Below are positions 6,418 through 10,416 of a stretch of 10,416 nucleotides of DNA, piece by piece. The DNA is taken from assembly GCA_000435055.1 (NCBI GenBank), contig FR879677.1, forward strand, positions 4,397 through 14,812, read 5' to 3'. Numbering within the stretch: position 1 is the first letter of the stretch; each line of letters begins with the position of its first letter. The position numbers were made by a program, and so were the translations under genes. The DNA comes from Clostridium sp. CAG:138 (GTDB lineage Bacteria > Bacillota > Clostridia > Christensenellales > CAG-138). The notes under the pieces are model-generated. The model worked only from the letters and a program-made list of their open reading frames with translations. It was not told the origin of the DNA and did not search any database.

Positions 6418-7446
6418 TCAGTGATTATTCCGAAGCTCCTTTCGCTTTTTGGAGATTCCGATCATTTTTTTGTTCTTTTGCGCCCGTTTTTCGCTTGCGG
6501 TCCGCACACTGTTCTCGGCTTGCAGAGCAAGATACAGATCGTATTGCTTTTGCGAGAGCACACCGTCTTCAATCGCCTGCCGCACGGCGCAGCCCGGCTC
6601 GTTTTTGTGGGTGCAGTTGCGGAAACGGCATTGCCGTGCTTTTTCTTCAATATCCCGAAAAACTTCGTGAAGCCCCTCTTCCGCCTCGCAAATGCCGAAT
6701 TCGCGCATGCCCGGAGTGTCCACAAGAAAAACGCCGTCCGCCTCGATAAGCTGCCGATGCGTTGTTGTATGCCGCCCCTTGTCGTCCTTTTCGCGAATAT
6801 CGCCCGTGCGCATAATTTCCCTTCCGAGAAGGGTGTTGATAAGCGTTGACTTGCCCACGCCGGATGAACCGAACAGCCCGATCGTTGTTCCGGGAACGAG
6901 GTATTGACGCAATTCATCAATGCCGACTCCGTTTTTTGAACTTACACAGTGCATTTGAATATTGCCGCAGATTTCGTTGATTCGGTGCATGTATTCACTC
7001 AGGTCGGAACATAGATCCGCCTTTGTGAGCACAACCACGGGCTTTGAACCGCCCTGAAGAACAGCGGAAGCGTAACGTGCAATGCGGTTGACGCTGAAAT
7101 CCGCATTTGCCGAAACAACGAGGAAACAAATGTCAACATTTGCCGCCATGTTCTGCGTTCCGACGCGGTATTCGGGCCTTGTGATCAGACTTTTGCGCGG
7201 CAGTATCGAAACAATTCGCGCATCACCGACAGGCTTTCCGACGGGGGATGTTTCAAACTCCGCTTCAATATAATCACCCACAACGGGAATTTCGCCGCGG
7301 TAAAGCAGCCGTCCTGCAAGCACCGCATCATGTTCCGCCGCCTTCCGCTCCGCTGAATCCAATGCGATTTGAAAACGGTTCTTGTGCACGCTGACAATGC
7401 GTGCGGTGACGGTTTTTGTTTGGTTAAAAGAGTCATTTGTGTTCAT
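6418..7446 (-). CDS. rsgA: Ribosome small-subunit-dependent GTPase RsgA (YloQ/YjeQ)
   Basis: RsgA is a circularly permuted GTPase that helps late maturation of the 30S ribosomal subunit. The 342 residues show the expected order: an N-terminal OB-fold (ARIVSVHKNRFQIAL 15-29, PVVGDYIEAEF 54-64), then G4 as TKAD (141-144), the P-loop GSSGVGKS (193-200), the switch-like GRHTTTHRQL (224-233) and G3 DTPG (243-246). The C-terminal zinc site is C273, C278, H280 and C286 (QCRFRNCTHKNEPGCAV). A lysine/arginine-rich tail ends the protein. The ATG at 7446 has AAGGA (7458-7462) 11 bases upstream. It stands alone, convergent with the rng operon, not next to prkC, rpe or a thiamine pyrophosphokinase gene as in many Firmicutes. 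All key residues are present, so it should be functional. Confidence 0.96.
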   Translation of the reverse strand: MNTNDSFNQTKTVTARIVSVHKNRFQIALDSAERKAAEHDAVLAGRLLYRGEIPVVGDYIEAEFETSPVGKPVGDARIVSILPRKSLITRPEYRVGTQNMAANVDICFLVVSANADFSVNRIARYASAVLQGGSKPVVVLTKADLCSDLSEYMHRINEICGNIQMHCVSSKNGVGIDELRQYLVPGTTIGLFGSSGVGKSTLINTLLGREIMRTGDIREKDDKGRHTTTHRQLIEADGVFLVDTPGMREFGICEAEEGLHEVFRDIEEKARQCRFRNCTHKNEPGCAVRQAIEDGVLSQKQYDLYLALQAENSVRTASEKRAQKNKKMIGISKKRKELRNNH

Positions 7447-7614
7447 TTTATCTGTTTTCCTTATTTTTTATTATTGTGCCGCATTCTGTGTTCGCTATCG
7501 GCGAAACTGACCTGTGTGCCGCTTCCGAGTGTGAATTCGAAAAGGGCATAGTCTGTAAAAAAACTTATTCGGCGGGGTTTTCGGTTCACGCCGTACGGCG
7601 TTGAAAATGCGAAC
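7447..7614. other. Spacer between rsgA and the upstream small unit, with a palindrome
   Basis: No gene is seen here. A perfect 14-bp palindrome ACGCCGTACGGCGT lies at 7588-7601, extended by TTC (7585-7587) and GAA (7603-7605) with one unpaired base. On the minus strand CGGCG (7589-7593) can instead pair with CGCCG (7570-7574) ahead of a seven-T run (7557-7563), a weak terminator-like arrangement. No good promoter for rsgA is recognised; an AATAAT near 7470 lacks a -35, so rsgA may depend on read-through or a non-consensus promoter. Confidence 0.45.
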
Positions 7615-7656
7615 AAAAAAAGCCGCCCTCGTCGGGTTCGAATGACCCGTGTCGGC
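7615..7656 (-). terminator. Terminator-like hairpin after the 31-codon ORF
   Basis: Reading the minus strand, CGGGT (7645-7649) pairs with ACCCG (7633-7637) around a 7-nt loop, and GCCG (7653-7656) pairs with CGGC (7622-7625) outside an uneven internal loop. Seven T follow directly (A-run 7615-7621). The large internal loop makes it weaker than the rsgA terminator. Confidence 0.55.
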
Positions 7657-7689
7657 GCAGCTCACCAAAACCGTATTCAGCACAAGTCC

Positions 7690-7785
7690 TCATGCGCTAT
7701 GCGGCAGAGAAACATGCGGAACCGGCAGAAAAACGGAGTGGACGAGCAAAGAGCCGAAGCAAATATCTTTAACCGAAATCGTCAT
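7690..7785 (-). CDS. Possible 31-residue small protein or leader peptide
   Basis: ATG at 7785 to TGA at 7690. AAAGGAG (7797-7803) lies 11 bases upstream, a strong ribosome binding site at a slightly long distance. The peptide begins MTISVKDICFGSLL and ends in VSLPHSA. The middle is hydrophobic (FGSLLVHSVFLPVPHVSL), short for a membrane span. It sits between an attenuator-like leader and a terminator-like hairpin, inside a region with a near-consensus promoter, which is the main reason to call it. I do not recognise it. It could be a small protein, a leader peptide, the remnant of a longer gene, or non-coding. Length gives no statistical support. Confidence 0.35.
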   Translation of the reverse strand: MTISVKDICFGSLLVHSVFLPVPHVSLPHSA

Positions 7786-7807
7786 AATGAAATCCACTCC
7801 TTTCAGC

Positions 7808-7896
7808 AAAAAAAATAAGGTCGGAACTCCGATGAAGCAACGCTTCGACCTGCATATACAGCATATGCGGGCAAAACCGAAGCTTTCCCGTGTTCC
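7808..7896 (-). promoter_or_regulatory. Attenuator-like leader with terminator and competing antiterminator folds
   Basis: Minus strand. Terminator fold: AGGTCG (7846-7851) pairs with CGACCT (7818-7823), with an inner stem GCTTC (7842-7846) / GAAGC (7834-7838), followed by TTATTTTTTTT (7807-7817 region). Competing fold: GGAAC at the predicted RNA 5' end (7892-7896) pairs with GTTCC (7823-7827), GCTTCG (7878-7883) pairs with CGAAGC (7842-7847), and GCATAT (7863-7868) pairs with ATATGC (7852-7857), all properly nested. The two folds share bases and exclude each other. A ribosome binding site follows at once. This is the layout of a riboswitch or other attenuator; it matches no class I know. Confidence 0.5.
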
Positions 7897-7902
7897 GATG
7901 TC

Positions 7903-7932
7903 ATTTTACACCCGCAAGGTCGGGCTTGTCAA
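7903..7932 (-). promoter_or_regulatory. Near-consensus promoter for the small leader/ORF unit
   Basis: On the minus strand a perfect TTGACA (7927-7932) and TAAAAT (7903-7908) are separated by 18 bases. The predicted start is about 7896, at the GGAAC that begins the competing leader fold. It diverges from the promoter of the DUF218 gene 40 bases away. Confidence 0.7.
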
Positions 7933-7971
7933 CAAAAAAAAGAACATTCGGAGGCATTGTCGTGCGTTCAA

Positions 7972-8000
7972 TTGCATTTTAATGCTTTGCATGGTATACT
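7972..8000 (+). promoter_or_regulatory. Extended -10 promoter for the DUF218 gene
   Basis: TTGCAT (7972-7977) and TATACT (7995-8000) are separated by 17 bases, with TGG directly before the -10, the extended -10 signal. RNA would start near 8007, giving a leader of about 40 nt. Confidence 0.7.
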
Positions 8001-8033
8001 CATGCTGCACTTTTTTGTGACGCTGAAAATGTG

Positions 8034-8040
8034 AAAGGAA
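8034..8040 (+). promoter_or_regulatory. Ribosome binding site deciding a TTG start
   Basis: AAAGGAA ends 8 bases before the TTG at 8049. The in-frame GTG at 8031 would place this site inside the gene and has no site of its own; the ATG at 8058 is too far downstream. TTG is therefore chosen. Confidence 0.65.
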
Positions 8041-8048
8041 CAAATACT

Positions 8049-8843
8049 TTGAAGAAAATGATATTCCGTATCATCTTGAGCATTGCAGGCTTTCTGCTTG
8101 TGGCTGAAGGAATCGTTGCAGCAAGCATCAGCAATTTAAACCTTGGCATTGTAATGCCCTTTGTTATCGGAATTCCGCTTATTGTTGTCGGGGTATTCTA
8201 CCCGCTGCTTTCATCGTGGTGGAGCGTCAGCATCGTCGGCAAAATTTTAAAATACGCAATGATTTCGGCGTATGTACTGTTTGCTTTGCTTTTTGCGGCG
8301 ACAACAACGCTTATTCTTGCAAACTCAAAAACGACTGCCGAGCCGGAGAAGGCGGATGTTTTGATCGTTCTCGGTGCGGGCATACGCGGAGACTTGCCGT
8401 CCGTTGTGCTGCGCAACCGCCTTGACCGCGCACTTGATTGCTATGAGCAGAATCCGGATCTGCTCATAATCGTGAGCGGCGGAATGGGTGAAGGCGAGAG
8501 CAGCACCGAGGCCTCAGTAATGAAAAAATGGCTTGTTGCGGCGGGCGTACCCGCCGACAGTATAATTGAGGAAGGCAAGTCCCAAAGCACGGAGGAAAAC
8601 TTTATCTTTTCATTTGATATTATCAACAGGCTGTTCAACGGCAGCGGTGCGGCAGCCGAAAGCAATCCTCGGGTCGCGTTCGTCACAACCCGCTTCCATG
8701 TGTTCCGCGCTTCCCGCATTGCAAAAAAACTCGGATACGATGTGAACGGCGTATCCGCAAAGGATTTTTCTCCGCTTATCGTGAACAACTATCTGCGGGA
8801 GTGTGCGGCAATTACACAGTACTTTTGCACCGGAAGAATATAA
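8049..8843 (+). CDS. Membrane-anchored DUF218 (YdcF/SanA-like) protein
   Basis: The 264-residue protein has three predicted membrane segments (about residues 5-25, 32-55 and 66-91) and then a DUF218 domain. Domain signatures are ADVLIVLGAGI (102-112), RNRLDRAL (122-129), IIVSGGMGEGE (140-150), the E154-containing segment SSTEASVMKKWL (151-162), IIEEGKSQSTEENFIFS (172-188) and VAFVTTRFHVFRASRIA (209-225). The family fold is Rossmann-like and includes E. coli YdcF, which binds S-adenosylmethionine, and SanA/ElyC, linked to envelope and peptidoglycan integrity; the activity is not well defined. The position of the domain after the third segment fits a tethered, probably extracytoplasmic, domain, though topology was only judged by eye. 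It is a single-gene unit with its own promoter and terminator. The name is a family call, not a functional one. Confidence 0.9.
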   Translation: MKKMIFRIILSIAGFLLVAEGIVAASISNLNLGIVMPFVIGIPLIVVGVFYPLLSSWWSVSIVGKILKYAMISAYVLFALLFAATTTLILANSKTTAEPEKADVLIVLGAGIRGDLPSVVLRNRLDRALDCYEQNPDLLIIVSGGMGEGESSTEASVMKKWLVAAGVPADSIIEEGKSQSTEENFIFSFDIINRLFNGSGAAAESNPRVAFVTTRFHVFRASRIAKKLGYDVNGVSAKDFSPLIVNNYLRECAAITQYFCTGRI

Positions 8844-8868
8844 CAGAATGACAGCCTGCGGACTGCGG

Positions 8869-8918
8869 AAAGCCGTTTTCCCCTGCGAAAAAGCTTTGCG
8901 GGAAAAATCGGCTTTTTT
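8869..8918 (+). terminator. Intrinsic terminator of the DUF218 gene
   Basis: AAAGCCG (8869-8875) pairs with CGGCTTT (8909-8915), and inside it TTTTCCC plus GC (8876-8886, with a 2-base bulge) pairs with GCGGGAAAA (8898-8906). Six T (8913-8918) close the hairpin. It lies 26 bases after the stop codon. Confidence 0.8.
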
Positions 8919-8929
8919 CGACAAAGCAA

Positions 8930-8958
8930 TTGAAATCGGCGTTCGTGTATGGTAAAAT
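8930..8958 (+). promoter_or_regulatory. Extended -10 promoter for the TPR-repeat gene
   Basis: TTGAAA (8930-8935) and TAAAAT (8953-8958) are separated by 17 bases with TGG just before the -10. It lies directly after the previous terminator. The leader to the TTG at 9131 would be about 165 nt. A weaker second candidate is CATAAT (9098-9103), whose -35 is poor. Confidence 0.65.
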
Positions 8959-9069
8959 CATGTCAGCAGTCAGTTAAACTTATATCGGTCATTGAATCAT
9001 TCGGCAAATTGCTGTTCCAACGCATACGGTTTTAAGAGCGAACGGGTGTTCGGTACGCTGCATGACGGG

Positions 9070-9089
9070 ACTGTTTTAATACTGTTTTA
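9070..9089 (+). repeat. 9-bp direct repeat in the TPR gene leader
   Basis: ACTGTTTTA occurs at 9070-9078 and again at 9081-9089, 11 bases apart start to start, about one helical turn. It could be a pair of protein-binding half-sites just upstream of the weak CATAAT, or chance in an AT-rich leader. Confidence 0.35.
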
Positions 9090-9119
9090 TTTTTACACAT
9101 AATGCACTTAATACACTGC

Positions 9120-9124
9120 GGAGG
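9120..9124 (+). promoter_or_regulatory. Ribosome binding site deciding the TTG start of the TPR gene
   Basis: GGAGG ends 6 bases before TTG at 9131. No ATG or GTG in this frame lies near enough to compete, so TTG is taken as the start. Confidence 0.75.
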
Positions 9125-9130
9125 CTGGGT

Positions 9131-10416
9131 TTGAAACGGGAAGCAAAGGAAAAATATGCGGAGATAAGTGAGGCAATCGAACAGGCGGAAAAGGCGGAAT
9201 TAGACAGAATACTGGACGACATTGCATCGGGCAGCAAAAAGCGGTTAATACGTATTCGGAATAATGAATCTGACATAGAGATGATTTATCTCAGGTGCAG
9301 GCGAATTGCGATCGTGCTTGAATATTTCCGGTTTCGAACGCCGAAACAAAACGCAGTGCTCAAAAAGGATTGCGACGACGTTATCAAAATGATCGCCTTT
9401 AACGAATATAGACTCAACACGGATAAAGCCAATGTTTTCGAGGCGGCGGACTGCGTTCTTGCGCTGTCCGACGGCGGCATTTCGAAAAAGGACGTTGTCG
9501 GCGTATTCTCGAAACAACATCCGAATGACGGGACAATTTACGGTGAAAACAACGAAGAACTGCCGGAACTGCTTTTGAATATCTCATCGTATCTTTTGAA
9601 ACGGGGAGAAGAGGAGCTCGCGCTCCGCGCGATGCGGTATCTGGTTGAATGCAGCCGCAGGCGGGCAGGAGAGGGAAGTCCGCAGCATCGGGAAATCGTA
9701 GCTTCGATTGCTCTTGCGCTTGACACGAAGTATCCGCAATTCAGATACGATATTTGTGCTGCCGAAAATGAAAAATTCGTTCCCGAACCCAACTATGAAT
9801 ACACCGTTGAGGATTCGGATTTTTACTGGGCACTCGGATTGGCGGCAGTTTCGTTGGAAAAAAACGAAGAGGCGTACGAGGCGTTCGATAAATCGTACGG
9901 AATACGTCAAAAACTTTTGGGCGAAGATAACGGGTTCACGCAGCTTGCATGCAGAGAGCGTGCAGTCCTGGCGATTATGCTTGGGAAGAATATCAAAGAA
10001 AACGTCGATAAACTCCGCATTTTCCTTGAAAAACTGCAAAACGGGAAATTCTCCGAAATAATGGATGGAAAGCTTGCTTTGATCTATGAAGCAAAAACGC
10101 TGTATGTTATCCTTCGTTTCGCTGTGGAAGGCGAGGAATGCCGGGAATGCAAGCCGTATTTGGACAGGTACGGTGAGCTGTGCGACGTATTCGGCAAAGA
10201 TTCAGGCGAAGTTTGTATTAACAGAAGGTTTTATTTCAACGCACTCGGATTGTATTGGATGACGGTGGGTGAGCTTTTCAAAGCGGAGCAATGGTTTAAA
10301 ACTGCACTTGAGGAGGATAAATGTGAATCGGGAACGGAAAATGACGTCTCCGATGTCGTGATCAAGCTCAATCTTTGTACCGTTGCCATAAGGCAGAATG
10401 ACCTGGAACGCCTGTG
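9131..10416 (+). CDS. TPR-repeat protein of unknown function, C-terminus missing
   Basis: The frame is open from TTG at 9131 to the right edge: 428 codons are visible and no stop. There is no signal peptide or membrane segment, so it is probably cytoplasmic. The N-terminus (1-45) is highly charged and likely helical. Repeat-like helical pairs follow: ELLLNISSYLLKRGEEELALRAM (146-168), FYWALGLAAVSLEKNEEAYEAFDKS (231-255) with IRQKLLGEDNGFTQLACRERAV (258-279), and FYFNALGLYWMTVGELFKAEQWFKTAL (367-393) with NLCTVAIRQND (414-424). These fit tetratricopeptide repeats of the TPR_10/TPR_12 kind, which bind protein partners. In Clostridia such arrays often precede an effector domain, for example a CHAT protease, but none is visible here. 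Cysteines are frequent (C338, C351, C362 among others). Function unknown. Confidence 0.85.
   Translation, partial: MKREAKEKYAEISEAIEQAEKAELDRILDDIASGSKKRLIRIRNNESDIEMIYLRCRRIAIVLEYFRFRTPKQNAVLKKDCDDVIKMIAFNEYRLNTDKANVFEAADCVLALSDGGISKKDVVGVFSKQHPNDGTIYGENNEELPELLLNISSYLLKRGEEELALRAMRYLVECSRRRAGEGSPQHREIVASIALALDTKYPQFRYDICAAENEKFVPEPNYEYTVEDSDFYWALGLAAVSLEKNEEAYEAFDKSYGIRQKLLGEDNGFTQLACRERAVLAIMLGKNIKENVDKLRIFLEKLQNGKFSEIMDGKLALIYEAKTLYVILRFAVEGEECRECKPYLDRYGELCDVFGKDSGEVCINRRFYFNALGLYWMTVGELFKAEQWFKTALEEDKCESGTENDVSDVVIKLNLCTVAIRQNDLERL

Noticed and set aside
6268..6849. 193-codon open frame on the plus strand
   Set aside because: It is antisense to rsgA and its terminator; rsgA has all family motifs.
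7633..7649. tRNA T-arm-like sequence GGGTTCGAATGACCC
   Set aside because: The T-loop-like TTCGAAT would be closed by a G-G mismatch, and no acceptor, D or anticodon arms are present. It is better explained as the stem-loop of a minus-strand terminator.
7649..8020. 123-codon open frame on the plus strand
   Set aside because: It starts at a GTG without a ribosome binding site, runs antisense through the minus-strand leader unit, and crosses both the minus-strand promoter and the DUF218 promoter. Composition is not protein-like beyond chance.
8031..8048. GTG start for the DUF218 gene
   Set aside because: The ribosome binding site AAAGGAA lies downstream of this GTG and fits the TTG at 8049.
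1..10416. Mobile elements, CRISPR arrays, prophage or toxin-antitoxin and defence modules
   Set aside because: No transposase, integrase, repeat-spacer array, terminal inverted repeats or known defence-protein motif was found on either strand. The truncated TPR gene alone is not enough to claim a defence system.

Overview
The window looks like a chromosomal piece from an anaerobic member of the Bacillota, most likely class Clostridia (an Oscillospirales-like lineage is a guess). This rests on the gene pair TIGR03960 radical SAM / TIGR03936 (DUF2344) directly before ribonuclease G, strong AGGAGG-type ribosome binding sites, sigma-A-like promoters often with an extended -10, and frequent TTG starts (three of the seven larger genes with a visible start). 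Base composition is roughly balanced. No rRNA, tRNA, insertion sequence, integrase or CRISPR array is visible.

Left part (1-1443). A minus-strand gene runs off the left edge. It encodes a secreted or surface protein: signal peptide, propeller-like repeats, then the start of a bacterial Ig-like (Big_2) domain. It diverges from the main plus-strand operon across a 406-base regulatory gap with one good promoter for each direction, an 11-bp inverted repeat in one leader and a compact hairpin in the other.

Main operon (1444-6239, plus). The order is TIGR03960 B12-binding radical SAM protein, TIGR03936 partner, ribonuclease G and a GNAT acetyltransferase. The first three are joined by ATGA stop/start overlaps and are probably translationally coupled. 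The GNAT gene follows after 85 bases and takes the place where many Firmicutes carry the ribosomal protein genes rplU-rpmA. A 19-bp imperfect tandem duplication straddles the ribonuclease G stop codon.

Middle (6240-8048). The ribosome-assembly GTPase rsgA lies on the minus strand, convergent with the operon, and ends at a strong intrinsic terminator. Upstream of rsgA is about 600 bases without a normal-sized gene. It is not empty: on the minus strand it reads as promoter, leader with two mutually exclusive folds (one an intrinsic terminator), ribosome binding site, 31-codon ORF, second terminator-like hairpin. This attenuator-like unit is the most interesting unexplained structure in the window.

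Right part (7972-10416, plus). A membrane-anchored DUF218 (YdcF/SanA-like) protein has its own extended -10 promoter and a good terminator. A further promoter and a leader of about 165 bases then precede a TPR-repeat protein that runs off the right edge; its C-terminal part, which would reveal its function, is not in the window.

Ribosome-related functions (ribonuclease G for RNA maturation, RsgA for 30S assembly) sit near each other but on opposite strands, so co-regulation is not implied. All functions are inferred from motifs read by eye; no database search was run.
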